From positions 1 to 40,770 of the IMG/VR virus record IMGVR_UViG_3300025526_000005: 40,770 bases of DNA; one strand, given 5' to 3'. Both the position numbers and the translations under genes were made by a program. The notes under the pieces are model-generated. The model had not been told where the DNA came from and did no database searches. It saw only the letters and a list, made by a program, of their open reading frames with translations. The stretch comes from a virus. This document shows, piece by piece, positions 16,227-23,873 of the stretch (the first letter of the stretch is position 1; every line of letters begins with the position of its first letter).

Positions 16227-17814
16227 GCGCTCGAAGCCTCCATCCTCCCGCCGCGAGCCGATCCAGGCGCGGCTTTTGCATGATCACTTTGGCGGCGCTC
16301 TCGGCGGTGAATGCGCCCGAGCTGCTCTTCAGCGCATAGACTCCGAGCTTCGTGCCGTCGAAGGTATCCCCGTGGCGGCCGGCCGCGTCGGGCTCGCAAA
16401 TGAATTGCCCCCGATCGCGCTTCACCAGGCGGAAGTCATCGCGGATATAGCGCTCCGGCGGGAGCAGCACATGATTGTCATCCAATTCCGCGACCAGCAT
16501 CGAGCCGAGGTACTGTTTCATATTCATCTCTTCGCCGGGCTTCTCCGCTTTCACGCTGGCGACGACGATTTCTACGGGCAGGTAACGGCCCAGGGCTTTC
16601 TTGATGCGCTCGGCGAAATATTTCTCATTGGTCCCGTCAATGCAGAGGCGGCGCGCACCGCCTGCACTGCCACTGCGCGAGTCACGCACCGTGGTGATCA
16701 CCCGCTCGATCCGCTCCTCGGCGATATCCGGGTCCGTCGTTTTCCAGACCAGAACTGCGCGCACGATCAATTCCACCCCGCGCCGTTCCACGACGGAAAG
16801 GCTGCTCGGGTTGCTCGTTTGCTTCGTGGTCGTGGCCACATCAAAGCCAATTCCGATGGAACCGGCCGTGATTGATTGCGCGATCCAGGCGAGAGCCGCT
16901 TCCATCGCGAGATCATTGTCGATATAGAAGCACGCGCACTCACCCACGCCGCGCCGTTGCGCTGTATCCAGCACGAGCAAGCTCACCGCTGACGTACCGC
17001 CCAGGACATGCTGCACCGCGTAGTTGCGTTTCCAGGCGTCCTTATCCTCGGCCCGCGCGAAATGTTCCTGAGGCGAAACTTCGCTGCCACTGCGCCGATC
17101 GTAGAGCTTCTGCCCGGCCGCGTAGGCATCGTGAATATCGACGCGATGCACCCGCTCGCCCGCTTCGCTCTCATACCAATTGCCCTTGGCGTTAATCGGA
17201 AATTCAGTGCCGAGCGCCGGAGCGGTCAGTTCATAACTATAGTGCGCGTCGTCTTTCGGCGGCGTGGTCGCGCCAATGAACTTGAAATTCGGATCGCTCG
17301 AAATGATCGGCTCGACTGCCTCCCATAGATCACGGAAGTCCCGAATGAACCCAAACTCATCCAGCATCACCGTGCCACTCCATCCGCGCGCCGTGGCCGG
17401 GTTCGGCGCAATCACCTGCGTGCGGGAATAAGTCGTGCGGTCATGCCATAAGCGAAACTCCAGCCGTTGCGATTCGAATAACTCCGCGAAGTCATCACTA
17501 CTCAACTCCAGAGGCTGGTGGGGCGAGGCTCCCGCCGAGCCAGTCTCCAATCGTAAGTTGGCTTTCTTGGCCAGCACGGCAAATTCCCGGAGCGCCTCCT
17601 GCAAGACCTGGCTTTCCTTCAGCACGATCTCGCGCCCGAGCAACAACGAAGCGCTCGCGTAAGTCACCAGGCGTCCCGGCACCGCCATCATTTCATCGAG
17701 CGCGCCATTCGCGAGCATGGTGCTTTTCCCGCCTTGCCGCCGCCACAACAGGAAGAAGGAGCGATACTGCCGCATCCCCTTCAATGCTTCGGTCTGGTAA
17801 GCGCGCCGTTTCAA
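16216..17814 (-). CDS. terL: Terminase large subunit (Mu gp28 type)
   Basis: 532 residues from a TTG that overlaps the terS stop (TTGA) and has AGGAGG 8 bases upstream, which decides the start; longer readings run through terS. ATPase: Walker A WRRQGGKST (residues 24-32) and Walker B TVMLDEF (D152, E153), then a coupling-type motif FIGATT. Nuclease (RNase H-like): GIGFDVATT (D325), LCIDGT (D393) and HGDTFDGTKL (D483/D486). It pumps DNA into the prohead; Mu-like phages package headfuls including host DNA. Residues 91-100 (TGSAGASPHQ) coincide with a palindromic GC-rich element at 17513-17543. Confidence 0.93.
   Translation of the reverse strand: MKRRAYQTEALKGMRQYRSFFLLWRRQGGKSTMLANGALDEMMAVPGRLVTYASASLLLGREIVLKESQVLQEALREFAVLAKKANLRLETGSAGASPHQPLELSSDDFAELFESQRLEFRLWHDRTTYSRTQVIAPNPATARGWSGTVMLDEFGFIRDFRDLWEAVEPIISSDPNFKFIGATTPPKDDAHYSYELTAPALGTEFPINAKGNWYESEAGERVHRVDIHDAYAAGQKLYDRRSGSEVSPQEHFARAEDKDAWKRNYAVQHVLGGTSAVSLLVLDTAQRRGVGECACFYIDNDLAMEAALAWIAQSITAGSIGIGFDVATTTKQTSNPSSLSVVERRGVELIVRAVLVWKTTDPDIAEERIERVITTVRDSRSGSAGGARRLCIDGTNEKYFAERIKKALGRYLPVEIVVASVKAEKPGEEMNMKQYLGSMLVAELDDNHVLLPPERYIRDDFRLVKRDRGQFICEPDAAGRHGDTFDGTKLGVYALKSSSGAFTAESAAKVIMQKPRLDRLAAGGWRLRAHEI
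17513..17543. repeat. GC-rich palindromic element in terL
   Basis: GGCTGGTGGGGCGAGGCTC + CCGCCGAGCCAGTC forms an imperfect palindrome unlike its surroundings. It codes for TGSAGASPHQ between the Walker A and Walker B motifs of TerL. From memory, similar GC-rich elements recur in many Verrucomicrobiota-like genomes; this copy may have been inserted in frame. Confidence 0.55.
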
Positions 17815-18344
17815 CTCGCTGCCTCCTGTGAGAGATCCCCGAACATCAATTGCCGGAGTTGCTCGATCTTGTCCGCATTGGTCGCTTTGCCCTCGACGAT
17901 CTCGCTGGCCCGCCGGTCCGCAACCCACTTCAGAAATAGCTCGCATGTCTCCCGCTGGAATCGTTGCTCTTCGATCCGGAGCGCCTGCGACTTGATGCGA
18001 AGATCCTGCGTGTTCTTCCACGATTTCGCGTCTCGTTGCTCGATGGCCAGCGCGCTGAAAAATGATTGGCCGGCCGCGAACAATTCCGCTTCGGTCAGAT
18101 CCGGCCGCGACTGCTTCAGTTCCTCCAAGACCGATTCGACCGTCGATTGGTTCCGGGCCAATTGCTCGCGCAGCAAATACCAGGAGAGCCATTCCGAGAT
18201 CGCCGCTGGCGAAGTAACGAAGCCATCTTCCTTGAGCCAAACGACTGTGGCCGCGAGCGAGTTGGCTCGAGCAAACTCCGCAATCTGCTCCTGCCGTTCC
18301 TCCGGCAGAGTCTTCAATCGCGAATCTGATCTGGGCTTTCTCAT
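17811..18344 (-). CDS. terS: Terminase small subunit (Mu gp27 / DUF3486 type)
   Basis: 177 residues, ATG start. The N-terminus (SDSRLKTLPEERQEQIAEFAR) is followed by a helix-turn-helix-like part (AATVVWLKEDGFVTSPAAISEWLSWY). A long charged helical region and a C-terminal helix follow. This is the layout of gp27/DUF3486 small terminases that bind packaging DNA and hand it to TerL. The gene overlaps terL by 4 bp. It starts 9 bp after the beta-helix gene, so two fibre-type genes lie directly upstream of the packaging genes, an arrangement not found in Mu. Confidence 0.85.
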   Translation of the reverse strand: MRKPRSDSRLKTLPEERQEQIAEFARANSLAATVVWLKEDGFVTSPAAISEWLSWYLLREQLARNQSTVESVLEELKQSRPDLTEAELFAAGQSFFSALAIEQRDAKSWKNTQDLRIKSQALRIEEQRFQRETCELFLKWVADRRASEIVEGKATNADKIEQLRQLMFGDLSQEAAS

Positions 18345-18352
18345 TCACCTTT

Positions 18353-19897
18353 TTACCGCCTCACTCCCCGAGTCCGTTTCACCGGAGTCGCCGAATGCAC
18401 GACCGGGGAGCTCAGCGGCTCGAAAGCACCAATCGCCCATAGCGCAGGCCGCGTGGTGCCATTCATGTCCGTTGTGAAATAAGCCGACAGATCCACACCC
18501 ACCCCAATCGCCGGGCTGCCGGTCTGAGGAACGTAATTCGCATCTAATGAGGGATTGCTACTTAGACCGTGCGCATCATATCCGAGCGCCTGCCATTGAG
18601 CGAAATTCTTGAAACTACTGCTACCGGTCGTTGACTTGGAGTAAGCCTGACCCGAAACGAGATCATAGCCGAGGTTGTAGTCGATGTTCAGCGTCTCCGT
18701 TGTCGTGCCGGAGTAGGTAATGTTGATCGCGTTCTTCCGGGTGATCAGATTGTTTTTGAGGTTGTGCGTCCCGCCGCGTTGCAGGTTGAGTCCAATGCCA
18801 ATGCCGCTCCCGCTTCCAATGACAGTGTTGTTGTAAACGTGCGTAATCACTCCGTATCCAGCCCACAGGAAAATGTCCCCATTCGATGGGGCGCTCGTCT
18901 CTTCCAGGAAAAGGTTGTTGTCGATGGTAATCGGCCCGACTGCGCCCACGCCTGAGATGAACACCCCGGAGGTAGCTTGGTTCGGGGACGTGATCGTGAA
19001 GTCAGGCCCGATAATATTTCGCGAAATCGACAACGTCTGGAGCTTGCCTCCGCTCTCCGCCCAACAGTAGATTCCGTTGTGATGGAGTATCGCCTGGCTT
19101 GCGGCATCCGTTCCGTCCCAGTTAGAGAAGTGGGATATGTCATTCCCGTATATGGCAAGGTTGTAGTTGGTGCTGTTCGAGTCTCTATCCCCGGTGCGGA
19201 TTCCCCAATTCACATAAGCAATCGTGTTACTCCGAAAGGTATTGTCATGAGTCACCCCGGAGTAATCCGTATCGATGCCCGTCGACGCGTGATAAACCTT
19301 GCAATTCTCGACCGTAAAAAAGCTGTAAGCCGTTCCGTTCTTGCAGGTGTTCTGGATCGCTGTCGCGCCAGTCCGGTTCGTGCCTGCCACCCGAATGTAG
19401 AGATTCGTGAACACGCAATTTCGGATCGTGCTGCGGCTCACGCTGGTAAAATTCACCGCCGTCCACCCGTTCGTGTAGGCCAGTCCATCCCCGTTGCCCA
19501 CCCCCTCGAACCAGAGGCCATCCAGATCGACGTAAGATTGACCAAAATTCCGGATCGCCCCGCCATCGTAGTTGTTTGGTGTGCCCGTGGAGAAATACGG
19601 TGCGCTAAACTTCGAACCACCCACGTCCTGCTTAACCGTGATAACATTTCCGGAGCTTCCCGCTCCAAGAATATTCAACGTGTTCGTGATCGTTCCGACC
19701 AGGATCAGATTATCCCCAGCGCTAATTTTCCCTGCTCCACTTCCCCAGTTGCCGGAGGTGTTAGCCCAAGCCAGAGACTTAGCATTTGCGGCACTCGCTC
19801 CCGTGTCTGCGCCGAGAGCTATTTGCGCAACGTAAAGATCTTCGGCAAAGGTTGTCCACACCAAGAGCAGAATCAGAAATAGTGCAGTGATCTTCAT
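18353..19897 (-). CDS. Secreted right-handed beta-helix protein
   Basis: 514 residues; the ATG overlaps the upstream stop as TAATG. A clear Sec signal peptide (MKITALFLILLLVWTTFA, cleavage likely after A18) precedes a parallel beta-helix with rungs such as STIRNCVFTNLYI, VENCKVYH, NTFRSNTIAYVN, TIDNNLFLE and NNLITRKN. Near the C-terminus is the phrase RPALWAIGAFEP, common in choice-of-anchor and beta-helix secreted proteins ('D.GAfE'). It could be a polysaccharide lyase or adhesin exported by the lysogen, or a spike. A signal peptide on a virion spike would be unusual. Adjacent gene 19897-21108 also carries one. Confidence 0.8.
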   Translation of the reverse strand: MKITALFLILLLVWTTFAEDLYVAQIALGADTGASAANAKSLAWANTSGNWGSGAGKISAGDNLILVGTITNTLNILGAGSSGNVITVKQDVGGSKFSAPYFSTGTPNNYDGGAIRNFGQSYVDLDGLWFEGVGNGDGLAYTNGWTAVNFTSVSRSTIRNCVFTNLYIRVAGTNRTGATAIQNTCKNGTAYSFFTVENCKVYHASTGIDTDYSGVTHDNTFRSNTIAYVNWGIRTGDRDSNSTNYNLAIYGNDISHFSNWDGTDAASQAILHHNGIYCWAESGGKLQTLSISRNIIGPDFTITSPNQATSGVFISGVGAVGPITIDNNLFLEETSAPSNGDIFLWAGYGVITHVYNNTVIGSGSGIGIGLNLQRGGTHNLKNNLITRKNAINITYSGTTTETLNIDYNLGYDLVSGQAYSKSTTGSSSFKNFAQWQALGYDAHGLSSNPSLDANYVPQTGSPAIGVGVDLSAYFTTDMNGTTRPALWAIGAFEPLSSPVVHSATPVKRTRGVRR

Positions 19898-21108
19898 TAA
19901 CGCACCCGCCGACCACTGAGTGATCCCCACCCTTTAAAAGTTCCAGAAGAAAATGTGGCTCGCCCGACCAAATACACGGTCGCATTGGTGGTAGTGCTAA
20001 TCCGAGTTGTGGGAAGGGTGAGAGCGTGAGTTCCAGGAGGGGACCAGTAAATTGCCGAGTTGTAGACCTCGTTACCTGTCGTCCCCATCGTAGTTGCTGA
20101 GGTTAAAGAAATAACGGAAACGAATCCATAAGACCCGGTTGAGGCCCCTGTTGAAGAAAAATTAGAAACTCCAGAAAAATCCCAGTCTCCTGGAGTAATT
20201 GCTATCGTAGCTATGTTTGCAGAAGTGGCTGTCGTCAAAGCGACCCCAGCAGCCAGCGTGACCGGAGATGACAGATACTCGCCAACATAACCAGTCGTAG
20301 CATCGCTGCCATCCGTCACGCCGAGCGCCGGCCATCCGCCCCCGCCGCCAGCCGCGCCCCACACTAGATCCGCTCCCGGCCCTTGAGACTTTAGAGAATA
20401 CCCGCTCGTCCCCGCTGCCAGCCGCACCCAGGCTGAGCTATTGCGATAGAGAATATCTCCTTGCGCCGCGCTCCCGACCCAATCCAATAGTTGCGAGAGC
20501 GTCACCAACTCCGCCGCTCCAGCCCCGGCCGTGTTGCGGCCCAGCAATCGTTGAGTGGTGCCGATCTCAATCTGGTCCGAACCCATCCGCGCTGTGTCCT
20601 GGTCGATGCTCCAGATCCCGCCCTGGCGCTTCAGGTAAATCTCATTGGTGCCAGTGCTCAACGATCCAGTGAGCCCTTTCCATCGGAGCGCATCCGTGAC
20701 GTTCGTGAGCGTGCCCGCGCCTGGCATCACGATCGTGATTAGAATATTTCGCTCGATGTTCGTGTCCGTGATTGAATTCGTCCCGAAGGCAAACCGGCAC
20801 GAAGCCGTGGGAAACCAGATGTAAGAATCGTAAGCCGGATCAATCACCACGTTCGTGCCGGTCCCCAGGGGAATCGTCGCGCGCGTGAACTGCCCAGACT
20901 GGATGGAGGTCAATCCGGTCGAGATGCTTTGCTTGATCAGCGACCAGGGCACTTTGTTATTAGCCAGGCCGTCCGCCGCCTCCGTGAAGAGCAAGTCCCC
21001 GTCCGCCAGGCTGGTCGCGGCGCTGTATTCGCTCACCTTCTTGCTCGCCGCAAAAAGTCCGGCCACCAGCGCGAAGGTCGCTAGAATCGTTAGAATAGGT
21101 CTCTTCAT
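19897..21108 (-). CDS. Signal-peptide-bearing fibre-like protein
   Basis: 403 residues; start at ATG 21108, six bases after the preceding stop. N-terminal signal peptide (MKRPILTILATFALVAGLFA), then SEYSAATSLADGDLLFTEA and NNKVPWSLIKQS, which resemble the repeated head-fibre/tail-fibre adhesion phrase. The rest is Thr/Ser/Gly-rich beta sequence with ATGTSGYSLKSQGPGADLVWGAA, a pattern found in long fibre stalks and caps. So the protein looks like a phage fibre but has an export signal. It may be a surface protein of the lysogen or a fibre assembled outside the cytoplasm. Confidence 0.7.
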   Translation of the reverse strand: MKRPILTILATFALVAGLFAASKKVSEYSAATSLADGDLLFTEAADGLANNKVPWSLIKQSISTGLTSIQSGQFTRATIPLGTGTNVVIDPAYDSYIWFPTASCRFAFGTNSITDTNIERNILITIVMPGAGTLTNVTDALRWKGLTGSLSTGTNEIYLKRQGGIWSIDQDTARMGSDQIEIGTTQRLLGRNTAGAGAAELVTLSQLLDWVGSAAQGDILYRNSSAWVRLAAGTSGYSLKSQGPGADLVWGAAGGGGGWPALGVTDGSDATTGYVGEYLSSPVTLAAGVALTTATSANIATIAITPGDWDFSGVSNFSSTGASTGSYGFVSVISLTSATTMGTTGNEVYNSAIYWSPPGTHALTLPTTRISTTTNATVYLVGRATFSSGTFKGWGSLSGRRVR

Positions 21109-21113
21109 TCGTC

Positions 21114-21299
21114 TCACACTCCGTTGACTTGATTCCCGTCCACATCCAGCAGCGGGTTGCCATCCACATCCAAAATCGAATTCTCCGAGGTTCCGGTGCC
21201 CGGTGCCGTCCCGAGCATCCGCACCACTCGCCCGCGACGCGCTCGGCGCACGGCTACCCGGTAACTCAGCTTCTTTTTGCTCGGGATTAAGACTTGCAT
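21114..21299 (-). CDS. Small protein with duplicated DVDGN motif
   Basis: 61 residues from ATG 21299. A basic first half (KKKLSYRVAVRRARRGRVVRM) is followed by an acidic tail in which LDVDGNPL and LDVDGNQV repeat in tandem. D-x-D-G-N resembles a calcium-binding loop, but one repeat pair is too little to claim binding. It starts inside the preceding small ORF (13-bp overlap) and ends 6 bp before the fibre gene. Function unknown; plausible small structural or linker protein. Confidence 0.5.
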   Translation of the reverse strand: MQVLIPSKKKLSYRVAVRRARRGRVVRMLGTAPGTGTSENSILDVDGNPLLDVDGNQVNGV

Positions 21300-21436
21300 G
21301 CGGAAACAATCGTTTTGCGACTTGGACCCGGCTCTCCAAAATGCCCCGTGCAACTCCGTGCAACGCGGTTTCCCGTGTCGGAGCTCGCTCCCGCTGTCTT
21401 GAGCGGGGTCAAATCGTTATGGGGCTTCCTGGGCAT
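21287..21436 (-). CDS. Possible 49-residue protein
   Basis: The ATG overlaps the upstream stop as TAATG, the coupling pattern seen at other junctions in this operon. The product begins MPRKPHNDLTPLKTAG and is basic, without recognised motif. It fills the only gap between two better-supported genes. Amino-acid composition does not clearly mark it as real, hence low confidence; the stretch could instead be untranslated. Confidence 0.3.
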   Translation of the reverse strand: MPRKPHNDLTPLKTAGASSDTGNRVARSCTGHFGEPGPSRKTIVSACKS

Positions 21437-21723
21437 TAGTTCGGTGTCGCGATTCGACCGGTTAGAAAATCCCGGCCGGCTGCGGTTCGGACCCACACGC
21501 GCAAGCTCGGTTCAATTGGTTTCGGCGGATTGTCCACCAGCCCCTTTTCGCGGAGGTAATCGAGCTCCACTTCCACCACATCCCGCGTGATGTGCGCAAA
21601 CCCGTAGCGGCTCACATGCAACACCACTGCATCCAGCGGCAACCCGAACCTCGAAGGGTTCGCATCCAGGACGCGCAGGATCGAGAGCTGCAAATCTTCG
21701 CGACGTTGGGGATCAAGAGTCAT
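21436..21723 (-). CDS. Winged-helix phage protein (VpaChn25_0724-like)
   Basis: 95 residues from ATG 21723, four bases after the preceding stop; an upstream in-frame extension would overlap the previous gene and looks like shadow. The layout is helix (REDLQLSILRVLDA), second helix (LPLDAVVLHVSRYG), recognition-type helix (ITRDVVEVELDYLREKGLV), then a wing and a C-terminal 'AAGRDFLTGR' segment. This is the pattern of the small winged-helix family encoded upstream of terminase in Mu-like phages. It probably binds DNA or another packaging protein; the role is not established. Confidence 0.7.
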   Translation of the reverse strand: MTLDPQRREDLQLSILRVLDANPSRFGLPLDAVVLHVSRYGFAHITRDVVEVELDYLREKGLVDNPPKPIEPSLRVWVRTAAGRDFLTGRIATPN

Positions 21724-21727
21724 TCGT

Positions 21728-22141
21728 TCAGCTTTTCTTCGCCTGGTTCTGGAGCATTTGAGTGATGTCTGACCGCAGGTGAACAATGTGCGTCGTGGCG
21801 CTTTCGCATTGCGCACGGGTTTCGCCGGTCGAGACCGCTACATCTCTCATCTCATTGCGGAGCGACTGAATCTGCCCGCCGATCTCCCGTTGCACCGACT
21901 CGATCCGTTCATAGATTGCTTTCCGGCGGGTCGCGTTATAGGACTCGATATTCGTGACATGCTCCGACAACTTCTCAAACTCCGTCTTTGTTGGATGCTC
22001 CGCCGGGAACGTCACCTCGCGCCGTTCCGGTTTCAGCCAGCGCATCAAGCCCAGCTTGTCCGCGATGGTCAGCAGGAACAGGAGGATAATTCCAAACCCC
22101 TTCCAATCCGCCGCCGTGGGCACTACTTCCGCGAAGATCAA
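21728..22141 (-). CDS. Membrane-anchored coiled-coil protein (DUF2730/gp24-like; spanin-like alternative)
   Basis: 137 residues from a TTG. One transmembrane segment near residues 13-26 (GFGIILLFLLTIAD) is followed by a long heptad-type helix with FEKLSEHVTNIESYN and IESVQREIGGQIQSL. Mu-like phages carry a membrane coiled-coil protein of this size (DUF2730 type) just upstream of the winged-helix and terminase genes, which matches the order here. The topology would also suit an inner-membrane spanin (Rz-like), but no overlapping Rz1-type lipoprotein frame was recognised. Confidence 0.65.
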   Translation of the reverse strand: MIFAEVVPTAADWKGFGIILLFLLTIADKLGLMRWLKPERREVTFPAEHPTKTEFEKLSEHVTNIESYNATRRKAIYERIESVQREIGGQIQSLRNEMRDVAVSTGETRAQCESATTHIVHLRSDITQMLQNQAKKS

Positions 22142-22175
22142 TCAGACCGCCTTTGTGTCTTTGTGCTCTTAGTGC

Positions 22176-22781
22176 CTACCGCGCGAATGCCCCGCTCACC
22201 AAATTGATCTTGCACGCGCTGGTCCCATCCAGATCCACAATGACCGGCAGCCCGCTCGGAGCCTGATACACCCCGACCGTGGTGATCTCCTTCGTTGCGG
22301 CCCCGACTGGGATCGTGCCCGCATTGGACATCTTATAGAGCACATCCCCAGCTACCACGGCCGTCCCCAGGCTCGCCGTCAATGTCAGGGCCGTGAGTCC
22401 ATTGGTCGCACTCACTTTCACCCGTTCGTAAGTATCCGTCGTTTTATGCCGCAACACTGCCAAGTCATTAGCCGCCCAGAACGAGCTGGCCGGGACATAA
22501 ATCACCGCCTGGCTGGCATTCGTCGCCACCGTCAAGGTCTGCGCGCCCGCCGTGCATTTCAGGAATTGCAACACACTCGCCGCTTTATCGGACGTGGCCG
22601 ATATGTAAGTCACCACCGGCCGCCCATTGCCCACCGGCACAACGACACTGGCTAGCGTGGTGCCCGTGCCCGTCTCCGCGAAATCCTCGCGCACTGGCGC
22701 TTGCGCCTGAATCGTTGTCGTGGTGAATAACCCGCAGGCAAGAACCGCCCCGGCCATTAAGATTGATTTGATTCGCTTCAT
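22176..22781 (-). CDS. Exported protein with beta-rich mature part
   Basis: 201 residues, ATG start. Signal peptide MKRIKSILMAGAVLACGLFT... with probable cleavage after the AQA at residue 28. The mature part is Thr/Val/Ala-rich and beta-structured (SATSDKAASVLQFLKCTAGA, VIYVPASSFWAANDLAVLRH), similar in feel to phage decoration or fibre-tip domains. No hydrolase motif is visible. It follows the membrane gene 22819-23481 at the start of the late operon, where lysis genes often stand, yet nothing identifies it as an endolysin. Confidence 0.65.
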   Translation of the reverse strand: MKRIKSILMAGAVLACGLFTTTTIQAQAPVREDFAETGTGTTLASVVVPVGNGRPVVTYISATSDKAASVLQFLKCTAGAQTLTVATNASQAVIYVPASSFWAANDLAVLRHKTTDTYERVKVSATNGLTALTLTASLGTAVVAGDVLYKMSNAGTIPVGAATKEITTVGVYQAPSGLPVIVDLDGTSACKINLVSGAFAR

Positions 22782-22818
22782 TTTTTCGAAAAGTTTGATC
22801 GCGTTTTACTGCGCGGGG

Positions 22819-23481
22819 TTACTTCGGCAACGCCTGCACGATCCCGCGCAGTTCCTGCAACACCCGCACGGCATTCGTGCCGCTCGTTTCCATGCCTAAC
22901 TCCCCGACGCGGGCCGACTGGCTCTTGTCGCTCTGGGCGGCCGCGAATCGCGCGAGGGCCGACTTGGCATCCCAGAACGTGCGGGCCTTGGCTCGCGTGG
23001 TGATCTCGCGGGTCGGGACACTGGTGGTTTTGGTTCCGTTGGTGACTGCTTCATAAGAAATGTCGCGTTGATCCGTGACGAAAGAAGCGCAACCGGTGAC
23101 CAGGCCAACGACGGCCGCGCCCAAAAGAATGGTTAAGGGAATGTTCCCATTGACCGATGTGCCGCCTGGATCGCCCTGGGTTTGCGCGTCTACGCGTGGG
23201 GCGAAAACGCTTCGACTTGAGTCGCCCTTGATGCGATTATAAATTTCATCGGCATCTCGCACCGCTTCCCGTTCAATTGCGTCATTCTCCGCGCTCTTCT
23301 CCGCATCGCTCAACCCAAGCGCCTTCGACCGATGCAGCACACCCCAGATCACGCCGATCGCCGCGAGTACACCCGCTGCGATAATTTCCGAGGTCGCCCC
23401 GTCCGCGTAACCGTGCGCGACCAGGATGCCGGCCAGGACCTTCAAGACGGATCGAACCAATGTTTGCGCTGTATCACTCAT
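22819..23481 (-). CDS. Membrane protein, holin candidate with lipobox
   Basis: 220 residues, ATG start, first gene of the leftward late operon. The N-terminal ~50 residues hold two closely spaced hydrophobic helices (LVRSVLKVLAGILVAHGY and AGVLAAIGVIWGVLH). These resemble small phage holins with a 'GWlta.G....' type pair. After a charged helix a second hydrophobic segment ends in a lipobox-like LVTGC (C131), followed by ~90 hydrophilic residues. This could be a holin domain fused to an Rz1/lipoprotein-like domain, which would be unusual. Upstream lie the four palindromes at 23584-23808. Confidence 0.65.
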   Translation of the reverse strand: MSDTAQTLVRSVLKVLAGILVAHGYADGATSEIIAAGVLAAIGVIWGVLHRSKALGLSDAEKSAENDAIEREAVRDADEIYNRIKGDSSRSVFAPRVDAQTQGDPGGTSVNGNIPLTILLGAAVVGLVTGCASFVTDQRDISYEAVTNGTKTTSVPTREITTRAKARTFWDAKSALARFAAAQSDKSQSARVGELGMETSGTNAVRVLQELRGIVQALPK

Positions 23482-23873
23482 GGAAGGAAAATCGCCGCGC
23501 CGGTTGGAACGAGACCCCGCCCCAAAATGTTGTGAACAGGCCGGACGCGGCTGAAGATGGTTTAAGGTTCCTGTTCACGGCGAAGGGTCTAACAACATTG
23601 CGCGACCCTGTCTGCTCACCCTGCACAAGCTGCACACCCTGCACATTAAAAGGGTAGCGCTTTTCTTTTTGACCCTGTGGATTTCCCCTCCCCTCTCAGG
23701 GTTGACCACAAATGCGCGACCCTTTCTGAAAGCCACACTCAGTGTAGCTTTTTTGCTTTTCGCTCAGGAAATCGGATTAAAAATGGTCGCTTTTTAAAAA
23801 GCGACCCTCTGACAAGCCATGGCAGATGCCCCCCTTGTGAATTCCCGCAATGGCTTGCGTTACTTAAAGTGAT
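23482..23873. promoter_or_regulatory. Gene-free control region between late operon and HTH gene
   Basis: 392 bases between divergent genes with no convincing reading frame. It contains the four GACCCT palindromes described separately, an inverted repeat GTGAACAGG (23532-23540) / CCTGTTCAC (23570-23578), and two direct copies of CACCCTGCAC (23617-23626 and 23635-23644) 18 bp apart. AT-rich tracts (for example 23660-23671 and 23750-23760) could carry promoters, but I could not pick a reliable -35/-10 pair. By position it must contain the leftward late promoter and probably the promoter of the gene starting at 23874. Confidence 0.7.
23584..23808. promoter_or_regulatory. Array of four AGGGTN-N14-GACCCT palindromes
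   Basis: Site 1: AGGGTC 23584-23589, GACCCT 23604-23609. Site 2: AGGGTA 23651-23656, GACCCT 23671-23676. Site 3: AGGGTT 23698-23703, GACCCT 23718-23723. Site 4: ATGGTC 23783-23788, GACCCT 23803-23808, which includes a perfect 22-bp palindrome at 23785-23806. In all four the gap is exactly 14 bases, so half-sites repeat every 20 bases, about two helical turns. Sites 1 and 3 extend to GCGCGACCCT. The same hexamer stands in the terminal repeats, and AGGGTAGCGC of site 2 recurs at 40596-40605. Likely binder: the transposase or the HTH protein next door. Confidence 0.8.

Noticed and set aside
21300-21440. GC-rich stretch checked for a tRNA
   Set aside because: No cloverleaf, anticodon arm or T-loop sequence; covered by a possible small gene instead.
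23617-23644. CACCCTGCAC repeated twice, looked like the start of a CRISPR or tandem array
   Set aside because: Only two copies, no spacer pattern and no cas genes; kept only as a possible protein site.
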